64,000 nucleotides of DNA from Chloroflexota bacterium (GTDB lineage Bacteria > Chloroflexota > Dehalococcoidia > Bin125): contig JAPPJZ010000034.1 in NCBI GenBank assembly GCA_028874365.1, positions 25,068 to 89,067 of the forward strand. The letters are read 5' to 3'. How positions within the stretch are numbered: the first letter of the stretch is position 1; every line of letters starts with the position of its first letter. The notes beneath the pieces are model-generated. The model made no database searches. It saw only the letters and a program-made list of their open reading frames with translations, and had not been told where the DNA came from. Position numbers and translations under genes: made by a program. Shown piece after piece: positions 6,575-15,179 of this stretch.

Positions 6575-7833
6575 GGCGTTCTCCTGGTGGCGCCCGACTG
6601 TGGACCGGCCGATTGTGGGCCGCTTGATTGTGGACCGAAGTGCACGATATCGCCGCCGTACTTCTGGTTGAGGTCTCGCACGGCGTCGTCGACGGCTCGC
6701 TGGCGCTCACGGCGGGCCGTCGATTGGGGAGGTTCGGCGGCGGGCTGCCCGGAGCGGTCGAAGAACGAGAGCTGGGACGCGACCGGGCGGTGTTCGAGGC
6801 CCGAGACGCCGACGCCGACGAGGCGGAATCGGCGCACCGGGGAGAGCTGTTCGCTGAGCAGGGCCAGTGCCGTCTGCTCAATTGTCTCGCGGTCGGTGGT
6901 GGGGCTGGACAGGGTCCGCTGGCGGGTGAAGGTGGTGAAGTCAGAGAGGCGGAGTTTGATCTGTACGGTGCGGGCGCGGTAGCCCTGCTCGGTGAGGCGT
7001 TTGGCGACGGAGGCGGTTTGCTCGGACACCACGGTTCGCAGCTTTGCCTGATCGCCCACGTCCTCGGCGAAGGTGGTCTCGGAGGAGATGGACTTGGTTT
7101 CATGTTCAAGCGAGACGCCTCGGTCGTCGATGCCGCGGGCGAGTTGCCAAAACCACTCGCCGCGGGAGCCGAAGCGGTCGATTAGCCAGGGGAGCGGCCG
7201 TTGGGAGAGGTCGCCGATGGTCTCGATGCCGGCAGCGCGGAGACGGTCGGAGGTCTTGGGACCAACGCCCCAGAGGTCGGAGATCGGGAGTGGGGCGAGA
7301 AAGGCTTCCTCGCCGCCCGGCGCGACGACGGTCAACCCGTCGGGTTTCTGGCGATCGGAGGCGATCTTGGCCACCGACTTGCTCGTCGCGACACCGCAGG
7401 AGACCGTGAGCTGGGTCTCGCGCTTGACGCGATCGCGAATCCACTGGCCGACTTCGGCCGGAGTTGCGCCGTCCTCGACTCGTTGGGTGACGTCGACGAA
7501 CGCTTCGTCGACCGAGAGCGGCTCCACGAGCGGCGAGACATCGCGCAGGATCGACATCACCTGAGCCGAAACCTCACGGTAGCGGGAGAAGCGGGGCCGC
7601 ACGATCTCGGCGTGGGGGCAGAGGCGGACCGCGGTGCGCATCGGCATGGCCGAGCGGCAGCCGTAGACGCGGGATTCATACGACGCTGCCGCGACGACGC
7701 CGCGGCTCTGCGGGGACCCGCCGACGAGCACCGGCTTGCCGCGCAATTCGGGTCGATCGCGTTGCTCGACGGACGCGAAGAAGGCGTCCATATCGGCGTG
7801 GATGATGTGCCTGATTCGGGCGGCGGAACTCAC
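6571..7833 (-). CDS. dinB: DNA polymerase IV (Y-family translesion polymerase)
   Basis: 420 residues. Y-family palm motifs are intact: DMDAFFASVEQRD near the N-terminus and LSVDEAFVDVT with the catalytic Asp-Glu; then the SCGVATSKSVAKIASDRQKP fingers region, a helix-hairpin-helix (LWGVGPKTSDRLRAAGIETI) and the little-finger domain. No beta-clamp peptide was positively identified. The tail carries three GPQS units encoded by three 15-bp repeats (6596-6640). The start is GTG at 7833, with TAGCGT six bases upstream on the minus strand, another leaderless pattern. No LexA-type box was seen. Confidence 0.95.
   Translation of the reverse strand: MSSAARIRHIIHADMDAFFASVEQRDRPELRGKPVLVGGSPQSRGVVAAASYESRVYGCRSAMPMRTAVRLCPHAEIVRPRFSRYREVSAQVMSILRDVSPLVEPLSVDEAFVDVTQRVEDGATPAEVGQWIRDRVKRETQLTVSCGVATSKSVAKIASDRQKPDGLTVVAPGGEEAFLAPLPISDLWGVGPKTSDRLRAAGIETIGDLSQRPLPWLIDRFGSRGEWFWQLARGIDDRGVSLEHETKSISSETTFAEDVGDQAKLRTVVSEQTASVAKRLTEQGYRARTVQIKLRLSDFTTFTRQRTLSSPTTDRETIEQTALALLSEQLSPVRRFRLVGVGVSGLEHRPVASQLSFFDRSGQPAAEPPQSTARRERQRAVDDAVRDLNQKYGGDIVHFGPQSSGPQSAGPQSGATRRTP
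6596..6640. repeat. Three 15-bp tandem repeats in the dinB 3' end
   Basis: Units start at 6596, 6611 and 6626, each a variant of GATTGTGGACCGnnn read on the plus strand. They encode the GPQS(S/A/G) tail of DNA polymerase IV. Confidence 0.85.
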
Positions 7834-7867
7834 GCCACTACGCTATCAATTCGGTGGAGATCGTCCG

Positions 7868-8482
7868 ATGAGCCTGCTGGATCGATTGCCCTGGAGACGA
7901 TCGGACGCCGGCGTCGCGGCACGGGAGGCGGAGCAGCTTTCGTGTGCGGAAGCGCTGTTGCGGGCGGGCGCCGCGGTAGGCGAGATCCGGCGGCAGGCAG
8001 CGAGCGCGGGTCGACATAACGAGGTGGAACGGGCGTGGGCGGCGGTCCTGGTTGGCGACCTTGATGTGGCCCTGCGACACGGTTACGCCGCGGCCAGCGA
8101 GCGTCCGTACGATGTCGACTCGCGGATCGTCCACGGGACGGTGCGGCTCGCGAGGAACGAGCTTGAGCATGCCCAGCATGAGTTTGAGGCGGTGATCGAG
8201 GAGTTCGGCGCGGAGTCGGACGCGATGGATGGCAAGCGGGCGGTGATCCTGGCGCAGGGATTCGCGCCACTCGACGAGCTGCCGGCCTCGGATGACGATT
8301 GGGCAGCGGCGGCGCGGTTGCTGACCACGTTGTGGCGCCTGGCGGAATGCGTCGATGTTCGGCTGGCGGACCTCGCGAGTGGGCATGCGGACGGTCTCGC
8401 GATGATCAGGGGCGCGCTCGCGGCTGGACGGTCGAGAGACCTCGAGTCGGATCATGGGGAGTTTGACCATGGGACTGTTTGA
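7868..8482 (+). CDS. Hypothetical helical (TPR-like) protein, 204 aa
   Basis: Not recognised. Ala- and Leu-rich with regular amphipathic helices, including ERAWAAVLVGDLDVALRHGY and LARNELEHAQHEFEAVIEEF, which resemble degenerate tetratricopeptide helices. No signal or membrane segment. The ATG at 7868 is chosen because GGTGGAG lies 8-14 bases upstream; reading further upstream would run into the 5' end of divergent dinB. The next gene begins inside its last 14 bases. Confidence 0.65.
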   Translation: MSLLDRLPWRRSDAGVAAREAEQLSCAEALLRAGAAVGEIRRQAASAGRHNEVERAWAAVLVGDLDVALRHGYAAASERPYDVDSRIVHGTVRLARNELEHAQHEFEAVIEEFGAESDAMDGKRAVILAQGFAPLDELPASDDDWAAAARLLTTLWRLAECVDVRLADLASGHADGLAMIRGALAAGRSRDLESDHGEFDHGTV

Positions 8483-8792
8483 CGGTTTGCGGCGAAAGCT
8501 CGCTGCACTGAACGATGTGCGCGAAGCGGCGCAAGCGGAGGAGGCGACGATGGCCGACGTCGCGACCGTTCGGCGGGCGCTGCTGCTCGAGTCCGAGCGG
8601 CTGGGCCGGCGCGAGCGAATATCGGTGACGATGCTGATGGAGCACTCGGAGGAAGATCTGCGTCGCCTGGACCTGTTTCAGATCATCGGTCACCTGGACG
8701 CGGAGGGGGAGATCGCCAACGTGGAGCAGGACTCGTTCGGGAATCTCAAGTTTGATCTGGCGACGCTTCGGGAGGGATCGGATCGGGATTGA
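8469..8792 (+). CDS. Small hypothetical protein, 107 aa
   Basis: Not recognised. It starts MGLFDGLRRKLAAL (amphipathic, possibly peripheral to membrane), continues as charged helix and ends in a compact LFQIIGHLDAEGEIANVEQD segment. ATG 8469 is preferred over ATG 8454 because GGGGAG lies seven bases before it. It overlaps the upstream gene by 14 bases, so the pair is likely translationally coupled. A hairpin (TTATGTTG ... CGACATAA, about 8818-8852) follows. Confidence 0.6.
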   Translation: MGLFDGLRRKLAALNDVREAAQAEEATMADVATVRRALLLESERLGRRERISVTMLMEHSEEDLRRLDLFQIIGHLDAEGEIANVEQDSFGNLKFDLATLREGSDRD

Positions 8793-8906
8793 TGATCGCA
8801 CTATGCAGGTTATGTTGTGTTTTGGGCTCTAGGGGCGACATAACGTGCCCTGTTGCGCTCACCGTAGTGCAGGTCAGGTTGCGGGCATCTTCCTACCCCG
8901 AGGTGA

Positions 8907-8956
8907 GTGCCCCCCTCTGCCTTCGGCATCTCCCCCCGCTTCGCGGGGGGAGAGGG
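8907..8956. repeat. Interspersed palindromic repeat, family A, copy 2
   Basis: Same unit and orientation as 1246-1297, with the hairpin loop changed from GGA to TTC while both eight-base arms are kept. It lies in a 260-base gap between converging genes; apart from the upstream hairpin I see nothing else there. Confidence 0.85.
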
Positions 8957-9052
8957 AACACAGGGCATGCGGGCACGTGGGGCGTTCGGGGGTCCTCACC
9001 CACGCCTGCGCGCGGGCGACTTTGTGTGATGTGCGGATAAGAAGCAGCGGCT

Positions 9053-10084
9053 CTAGGGAGCGCGTTCGAAGACGAGTTCGAACTCCATGATCCCGGCTTC
9101 CTCGATGGAGAGGACTCGGAATCCGGTGGGGGCTTCGATGTCGTAGTCGGTGAGGACGATTTCGGTTGAGCCGGCGACGACGACGAGTCCGTCGACGTAT
9201 TGGCCTTGCAGGGCGATGCTTACCGGGTTGGTCACACCGTGGAGATCGAGCGTGCCGTTGACCGTGACGTTCAGCGTTTCGTCGCCGACCGGCAACGCGT
9301 CGATCGGGATCGGCTCGAGGAGGACGAAGGTGGCGAAGGGATAGGTGTCCGATTCGATCCCTCGGGTGCGCAGGGCGCTGTCGCGGAAGCCCTCGTCGCT
9401 CTTGAGGGTGCGCAAATCGGCCTCGATGGTCACGGCGGTGATTGTGACGCCGTCGAACTCAAGCGTGGCCACGATGTCGCTGGTCCGTCCGACGGCGGTC
9501 GCGGTGCCAATATTGGCGAGTTCCTCGCCGATCCGGTAACCGACGAAGGAGATGCCGCGGTCGGAGATGGTCCACGTCCCGGCGAGATCCTGCAGCGAGG
9601 GATCTTCAGGAGTCATCACTTGCTGCTCTTGCGATTCCTGTGAGGACTGCTGTTCGGCCTGTTGTTGGGTCTGCTGCTGGGTCGACTGCTCGTCGGCCTG
9701 CTGGGGCTGTTCCTGTTCTTGCTGCTGGGACCCGTAGCCGTAGGCGTCGGCCGACTGTTGTTGTTCGGCCTGGTGGGGTTGGTCCTGCGCGTAAGCCGAT
9801 TGTTGTTGGTCGGCGTCGTCCTGCTGAGCGGCTGTCTGCTCCTGCGCCGAGTCCTCGACGGCGGGTTCGTCCGCTTGCTGCTGTTGAGTTAGTGCCGGTT
9901 GCTCCTGCTGCTCCTCCTGGCGGATCGACTCGACGGCCGACTGCAAGGCGGCCGGCGGAGGGGGACTGTCGAAGACGCCGAGCTGCCAGAGGACGATCAA
10001 GAGGACGGCGAGCAGTGCGCCGCCGAGCACGAGGCTGATGGCGAACAGTCGGCGCGGGCCCATGTTCAGCAGTTGGCTCAACAC
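9053..10084 (-). CDS. Membrane-anchored YceI-like lipid-binding domain protein with Gln-rich stalk
   Basis: 343 residues: a short basic head, one membrane helix (about 12-36), a stalk of about 120 residues extremely rich in Gln with QQSAD-like units (about 45-165), then a YceI-family domain (WTISDRGISFVGYRI, VTIEADLRTLKSDEGFRDSALRT, VNGTLDLHGVTNPVSI, DYDIEAP). YceI domains are lipocalin-like barrels that bind isoprenoid or other lipids outside the cytoplasmic membrane. It starts 26 bases after ftsY ends and is the last gene of the rnc-smc-esterase-ftsY run. Its stalk resembles that of the gene at 1819. Confidence 0.85.
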   Translation of the reverse strand: MLSQLLNMGPRRLFAISLVLGGALLAVLLIVLWQLGVFDSPPPPAALQSAVESIRQEEQQEQPALTQQQQADEPAVEDSAQEQTAAQQDDADQQQSAYAQDQPHQAEQQQSADAYGYGSQQQEQEQPQQADEQSTQQQTQQQAEQQSSQESQEQQVMTPEDPSLQDLAGTWTISDRGISFVGYRIGEELANIGTATAVGRTSDIVATLEFDGVTITAVTIEADLRTLKSDEGFRDSALRTRGIESDTYPFATFVLLEPIPIDALPVGDETLNVTVNGTLDLHGVTNPVSIALQGQYVDGLVVVAGSTEIVLTDYDIEAPTGFRVLSIEEAGIMEFELVFERAP

Positions 10085-10110
10085 TTCCGCCTCCTCAAGT
10101 TATGTCGAGA

Positions 10111-11103
10111 CTAGTCGTCGGCCAGCAACGCGTCGACGAACGCAGCAGCGTCGAATGGCGCGATGTCGTCGAGCTGTTCTCCGGTGCCGGCGAAGCGTAC
10201 GGGAATGCCGAGCTCCTCGGCGATGGCGAAGACGATGCCGCCTTTGCTGGTGCCGTCCAGTTTGGCCAGGCAGACGGCCGTCACGCCGGTGGCCTGCGAG
10301 AACTGACGCGCCTGGCTGAGGCCATTCTGTCCGCTGGTGGCGTCGATCACGAGCAGCACCTCGTGTGGTGCGCCGGTATGCCTCGATTCAACGACTCGGC
10401 GGACCTTGCCCAGTTCGGCCATGAGGTTTCGCTGGGTCTGGAGGCGACCGGCGGTATCGATCAGCACGACATCGACCTGCCTCGCGAGGGCGGACTCGAT
10501 GGCGTCGTAGGCGACGGCGCCGGGGTCGGCGCCTTGCTGATGGGCGACGACGGGCGCGTTTATGCGCTCGCCCCAGGTTTGTAGCTGCTCGATCGCGGCG
10601 GCGCGGAAGGTGTCGGCTGCCGCGAGGATGACCGACTTGCCCTCTTCCTGATAGGCGTGGGCGAGCTTCGCGATCGAGGTGGTCTTGCCAGCGCCGTTGA
10701 CTCCGACAACGAGAACCACGTGAGGTAGAGCGGTGGCGCCTGTGCCGTTCGTCGCGTTCCACAGCGCACCGTCGGTCTGGGGACGCTCCAGTCCGGCGAT
10801 CATCCGCTCGCGCAGCAATTGCCGAATCGATGAGGCGTCCAGGCCGCGCGATTCCTCGCGGATCTCTTCAACCCATTGCGCCGAGGTGGCGCCGCCCACG
10901 TCTCCGAGAATGAGGGTTTCTTCGAGTTCCTCCCAGAAATCTTCGTCGACGCGGGTGCGGGTGAAGACGCGCCTGAGCGCTCCGAGTTGGCCTTGCCTGG
11001 TGTTGGCGACGCTGCGGCGGTACTCCTCACGGACTTCCCGCGCGTCAATGTCGTCCGGCTTGGCGTCGGCACCTTGCCGCAGACGGCGGAACAGGCTGAC
11101 CAT
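10111..11103 (-). CDS. ftsY: Signal recognition particle receptor FtsY
   Basis: 330 residues: an N domain (about 30-110) followed by the GTPase G domain with P-loop [35 protein letters not shown] and the closing [10 protein letters not shown]. It lacks the long acidic A domain of E. coli FtsY, as is common outside Proteobacteria. It docks ribosome-SRP complexes at the membrane, partnering the SRP RNA encoded at 24622. Its ATG overlaps the upstream esterase stop by one base (TGATG). Confidence 0.97.
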   Translation of the reverse strand: MVSLFRRLRQGADAKPDDIDAREVREEYRRSVANTRQGQLGALRRVFTRTRVDEDFWEELEETLILGDVGGATSAQWVEEIREESRGLDASSIRQLLRERMIAGLERPQTDGALWNATNGTGATALPHVVLVVGVNGAGKTTSIAKLAHAYQEEGKSVILAAADTFRAAAIEQLQTWGERINAPVVAHQQGADPGAVAYDAIESALARQVDVVLIDTAGRLQTQRNLMAELGKVRRVVESRHTGAPHEVLLVIDATSGQNGLSQARQFSQATGVTAVCLAKLDGTSKGGIVFAIAEELGIPVRFAGTGEQLDDIAPFDAAAFVDALLADD

Positions 11104-11768
11104 CAGCTGCCCGATCCGTCGCGGAGCAGGCGCTCGGTCAACCAGGCTGAGAGATCGTGCATGCTCTGACGGCCGATTTCGTGCTGCATCGGATACTCAC
11201 GGTAGTCAAGATTCATGCGCATGGCCTGGAGTCGATCGCGGGAGTTGCGGCCGCGGTCGATCTCGACGAGGGGATCGTTGGTTCCATGCTGCACGAGGAG
11301 CGGCAGGTCGGGCGCGTCAATGTGTACGTCGTCGGCCGCTTCGTCGGATAGCCACGTCGAGAGCATCGCCGCGCCGCGCCATCGGTGCGGTTCGCTGAGC
11401 GCCAGTCGATATGCCAGCGAACCGCCCTGGGAGAAGCCCATCAGTGCCAGGCGCTCGCCATCGACGTTGTAGCGCTCGCAAGCTGAGTCGACGAACACAG
11501 AGAGCGCGGCGGCTACGCGTTCGAGTTCGCCGTCCAGGGGACGGTCGTTGGGGCCGCGCTGCATCCAGGTGAACATTGGGCCATAGGAGTAGCCGGCGCC
11601 CTCGAGGCGGAACTCGGCCTGGGGGCAGATCACTTGCAGTCTTCCTTCGGCCAGCATGGGAGCTAGCGGGGCGAGGTCCTGGCAATGCGCGCCGTGTCCG
11701 TGGAGGGCGATCAATGTGGCGTGCGGTCCGGGGCCGGCGGGAGTCCAGACGGCGTGTACGAAGTCCAT
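11103..11768 (-). CDS. Alpha/beta hydrolase, phospholipase/carboxylesterase type
   Basis: 221 residues. LIALHGHGAHCQDLAPLAP (oxyanion region), nucleophile elbow GFSQGGSLAYRLA, catalytic Asp in LVQHGTNDPLVE and His in MQHEIG give a complete Ser-Asp-His triad of the carboxylesterase/thioesterase (YpfH/LYPLA) family. Soluble. It sits between smc (57-base gap) and ftsY (one-base overlap), an unusual passenger in this core operon. The substrate is not predictable. Confidence 0.88.
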   Translation of the reverse strand: MDFVHAVWTPAGPGPHATLIALHGHGAHCQDLAPLAPMLAEGRLQVICPQAEFRLEGAGYSYGPMFTWMQRGPNDRPLDGELERVAAALSVFVDSACERYNVDGERLALMGFSQGGSLAYRLALSEPHRWRGAAMLSTWLSDEAADDVHIDAPDLPLLVQHGTNDPLVEIDRGRNSRDRLQAMRMNLDYREYPMQHEIGRQSMHDLSAWLTERLLRDGSGS

Positions 11769-11825
11769 GGGGATCAGGTTAGGGCAGAGGTTGGCGCTTC
11801 AAGTAACGTCCACGACTGCGCTGGG

Positions 11826-14800
11826 TTAACCGTCCCGGTGCGGAAGATCGTCGACGCGGACGCTGAGGAGTCGGCTGACGCCTGCGGCGCCCATCGTGAC
11901 GCCGTAGATGCTGTGGGCCTGTTCGATGGTGCGTCGGTTGTGCGTGATGAGGACGAACTGAGTCTTGGAGGCGCGCTCCTGGAGGGCGTTGACGAAGCGC
12001 TCGACATTTGCCTCGTCGAGCGCGGCGTCTACCTCGTCGAGGATGCAGAAGGGGGCGGGTCGCACTTCGAGCAGCGCGAACAGGAGGGCGATTGCGGTGA
12101 GGGCGCGCTCGCCGCCGGAGAGCAGGCCGAGGGCCGAGACGCGCTTACCGGGCGGTTGGGCCTTGATATCGACGCCGAGTCGTCGAGGTTGTTCGGTTGT
12201 TTCGGTATCTTCGTCGGAGCCGATCGATTCCTCGGTCAGTACGAGCTGGGCCTTGCCGCCGCGGAACATGAGCTGGAAGTAGCGCTGGAACGCCTCGTCG
12301 ACGTGCCGGCAGGCCTCGCGGAAGCGGCTCTCGATCAGTTGCTCGAGGTCGCGCTCTGCCTGGCGCAGGGAGGCTTCAGTGTCTTTGAGGTCCGCGATCT
12401 GGGTCTCGATGCCCTGCCAACGCGCCTGTTCTGCCTCGAACTCGTGCGCTGCTCCGGGATCGACCGGTCCCAGACGCTGCAGCTTGGCTCTGGCCTCGAT
12501 GACGGCGGTGTGGAGCTCCGCGACGCTCGGAGCGGCGACGGCGACGGCGGTTGGAGTTCGCGAGACGGCCGGTGCAGCTCCGTTGCCCGAGCCATTACCT
12601 GACCCGTTGGTTGTCCCATTGCCCGCGTGATGCGCGGTTCCGTTGAGCTCGAAGGCCGACTGCGTTGCGTGATGCAGCGCGCTGAGATCGATGCCTTCGG
12701 CGGCGGCTTCGGCGGCGAGACGTGCGCGCGCGGACTCGGACTCGCGCAAGGCAGCGGAGGTTTCGATGGCCTGTCGCTCGGCATTCAGGCGAACCTGTTG
12801 CAGGCGTTCGAGTTCGGCGGCGGCCTGCGTGCGACGGTCATTGAGGAGATCGAGGTGCTCTCGAGCGGTTTCGAGTTTGTTGGATTCGGAGGCTGTGGCG
12901 GCGGCGCGTTCCAACTCCGGCTCACGCTCGCGGATGTTTGATTGGACGACCTCGAGTTCGCGTTTCAGGGACGACAGTCGGGCGCGATCGGAGCGGGATC
13001 GTTCGCGGATTGCGTGCTGGGCTCTCGCTTCGGCCAGCTCGGCCGCGAGGCGGTCGCGCTCCACTTCCATTGCGCTGATTTCGATGGGGCTCTGTGAACG
13101 AGCATCCTGCAGCGCCTGGGCGGTCTGGCGGAGTTGCTGCCTCGCCTGGTCGAGCTTGGAGCGTAGCTGCGCGGCGTGGTTTCGAGCGGCGCTACGTTCG
13201 GCCATTGCGGCGGAGCGGCGGCGGTTGGCAGATTCGAGCTCGACCGCCGCGTCGGACGCCGTAGCACGCTGTTCGTCGAGTTTGGCCCTGGCGGCGGCGA
13301 GCGCGGCCTCAAGCTCGCTAATCGATCTGCCGGCCCGGCGCTGGGCGTTCAGCGAGTCCAGCTCAGTATCGATCTGGTCGCGCTCGGCGCGGAGTTCGCT
13401 CAACTGCTCAGCCAGTCGTCTCGCGCCCGGTTGTGAACCGCCGGCCTGCACGACGCCGTCGGTCCTGAACACGATCCCTGCGTGGGTGATCGCTGTTCGA
13501 CCTTCGGCTGCGGCCTGGCGGGCGGCCTCGATCCCGTCGACAAACTCGACGGCGGCGATCATGGAGTCGATCAGCTCGGTGACGCGATCCGCTTCGATGG
13601 CGGACACGCGTCCGGCGTCGGCTTCGAGCCCCAGGCGGGCGGAATCGATCGCTGCGTCGAGGCTGTCGTGCAACGTGGCGTCGAGCAGCTCGCCGAATAT
13701 GGCGTCGGCGCGCGCCGGGTCGTTGAGTCGTTCGTGCACGATCTTACGGAGCGTGTCGGTCGGCGCGAGACGCCGCTCGAGCGCCTCGATCTGAGCGTCG
13801 ATCTGATCTGTCCGGCGAGAGAGAGATGCGTATTTACGCTGTTGCTCCTCGGATCTCTCACGAGCATCCGCGAACTCTCGATGCAGGCGCTCGAATTCTT
13901 GCTCGGATGACTGGCATGCCGTTTGCGAGCGTCGTACGTGGCACTCGGCCTCAGCGACGGCGCCGACGGACAGACGAGCCTGCGTGGCGGCGGCCTTCCA
14001 GCGGCGAACCAGTCGTTTTGCGTCGCTGCGGGCGATGCTCTCGTCGGAGAGCGCGCGCTGATGGAGCGTGGATGCAGTGGCCTGATCGCGTTCAAGCTGA
14101 TCGCGCTGGTTTCTGGTCTCTGCCAGGGAGCGGTTGATGCGCGCCAAAGCGTCCTGAGCTGCCTGGAGGTCGATGGCAGACGAACCGCCTGGCTCGCGGC
14201 CCAGGCGAGAGGAGAGATCGGAGACCTCGCGACTGAGCCAGGAGCGCTGCTGCTGATCGAGTTCCTGTTGGTGTTCGAGCGTTCGCAGTTGGGATCTGGC
14301 GGCGCCCAACCGGGCTGCGGACTCGTCCACGGTGCGACGCGCGAGCGCAGCTTCGCGTTCGACGGCTGCCAGGTTGTTGGTCGCGTCGTCTCGACGGCGC
14401 TCGGCGTCGGATCGGGCCGCCTCCGCGGTCTGCGCCGCATCGTGGCGGACGAGCAGGTCGTGTTCCGACTCGCCGACCGCAGCTGCGAAGTAGCGCCCTT
14501 GCGCTTCGTCGAGCTGTTGCTGCAGTTCGCCGAGCCGCCGGGCTCGGCGCGCGGAGCGCTCCAGACTCTTGAGTCTTGGCGCGAGTTCGTCCCGCAGCAG
14601 GCGAGCGCGCTCGAGATGCTCCTGGGCGCGGAGTCGGCGGCGGCGGGACTCTTCCATCTCGTGGCGATGCTGGCGAACACCGCCGACCTCCTCGATCGCC
14701 TGGCGTCGTTCGTGGGGTCGCAGGCGGAGCATCTCATCGACAAGACCCTGGCTCATCAGGGCGAACCCGCCCGTGCCGAGACCGCTGTTGCGGAACATGT

Positions 14801-15179
14801 CCTGCACATCCCTGAGACGTGCGACTCGGCCGTTGACTCGAATCTCGGCTTGGCCGTCGCGGTGAACGCGACGGACGATTTCGACCTCGGCGGCGTCGAG
14901 CTCCAGCCAACGGTCGCTGTTGTCGAACTGGACGCGGACCTCGGCGAATCCGCTTGCGGCGCGGTCTCGGCCCCCGGAGAAGACGACATCCTCGGCCCGC
15001 CTGGTACGCAAGGCGCGGCCGGAGCCGGCTCCGATGGCCCAACGGAGGGCGTCCATCACGTTTGATTTGCCTGAACCGTTGGGACCGACGATGGCGGTGA
15101 CGGGCTCGTCGAACTGCAGCGACGTTCGGGCGGCAAACGACTTGTAGCCATGCAGATCGACCGCCCGGAGTCGTGTCAT
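11826..15179 (-). CDS. smc: Chromosome segregation protein SMC
   Basis: 1117 residues, near the usual 1150-1200. N-terminal head MTRLRAVDLHGYKSFA with Walker A GPNGSGKSNV; long coiled coils; hinge (about 490-600, including AGIVFRTDGVVQAGG); C-terminal head with signature LSGGERALTAIALLFAL and Walker B PFCILDEVDAAL. It forms ATP-driven dimers that compact and separate the chromosome with ScpA/ScpB, not encoded here. The ATG at 15179 overlaps the rnc stop as ATGA, which fixes the start. Residues about 845-885 hold an unusual Asn/Gly linker. Confidence 0.97.
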   Translation of the reverse strand: MTRLRAVDLHGYKSFAARTSLQFDEPVTAIVGPNGSGKSNVMDALRWAIGAGSGRALRTRRAEDVVFSGGRDRAASGFAEVRVQFDNSDRWLELDAAEVEIVRRVHRDGQAEIRVNGRVARLRDVQDMFRNSGLGTGGFALMSQGLVDEMLRLRPHERRQAIEEVGGVRQHRHEMEESRRRRLRAQEHLERARLLRDELAPRLKSLERSARRARRLGELQQQLDEAQGRYFAAAVGESEHDLLVRHDAAQTAEAARSDAERRRDDATNNLAAVEREAALARRTVDESAARLGAARSQLRTLEHQQELDQQQRSWLSREVSDLSSRLGREPGGSSAIDLQAAQDALARINRSLAETRNQRDQLERDQATASTLHQRALSDESIARSDAKRLVRRWKAAATQARLSVGAVAEAECHVRRSQTACQSSEQEFERLHREFADARERSEEQQRKYASLSRRTDQIDAQIEALERRLAPTDTLRKIVHERLNDPARADAIFGELLDATLHDSLDAAIDSARLGLEADAGRVSAIEADRVTELIDSMIAAVEFVDGIEAARQAAAEGRTAITHAGIVFRTDGVVQAGGSQPGARRLAEQLSELRAERDQIDTELDSLNAQRRAGRSISELEAALAAARAKLDEQRATASDAAVELESANRRRSAAMAERSAARNHAAQLRSKLDQARQQLRQTAQALQDARSQSPIEISAMEVERDRLAAELAEARAQHAIRERSRSDRARLSSLKRELEVVQSNIREREPELERAAATASESNKLETAREHLDLLNDRRTQAAAELERLQQVRLNAERQAIETSAALRESESARARLAAEAAAEGIDLSALHHATQSAFELNGTAHHAGNGTTNGSGNGSGNGAAPAVSRTPTAVAVAAPSVAELHTAVIEARAKLQRLGPVDPGAAHEFEAEQARWQGIETQIADLKDTEASLRQAERDLEQLIESRFREACRHVDEAFQRYFQLMFRGGKAQLVLTEESIGSDEDTETTEQPRRLGVDIKAQPPGKRVSALGLLSGGERALTAIALLFALLEVRPAPFCILDEVDAALDEANVERFVNALQERASKTQFVLITHNRRTIEQAHSIYGVTMGAAGVSRLLSVRVDDLPHRDG

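Noticed and set aside
8789..9040. 83-codon plus-strand frame over repeat A copy 2
   Set aside because: Its coding content is the palindromic repeat itself and nothing else recognisable.
13923..15065. 380-codon plus-strand frame inside smc
   Set aside because: Antisense to the SMC N-terminal half with its Walker A; no family features.
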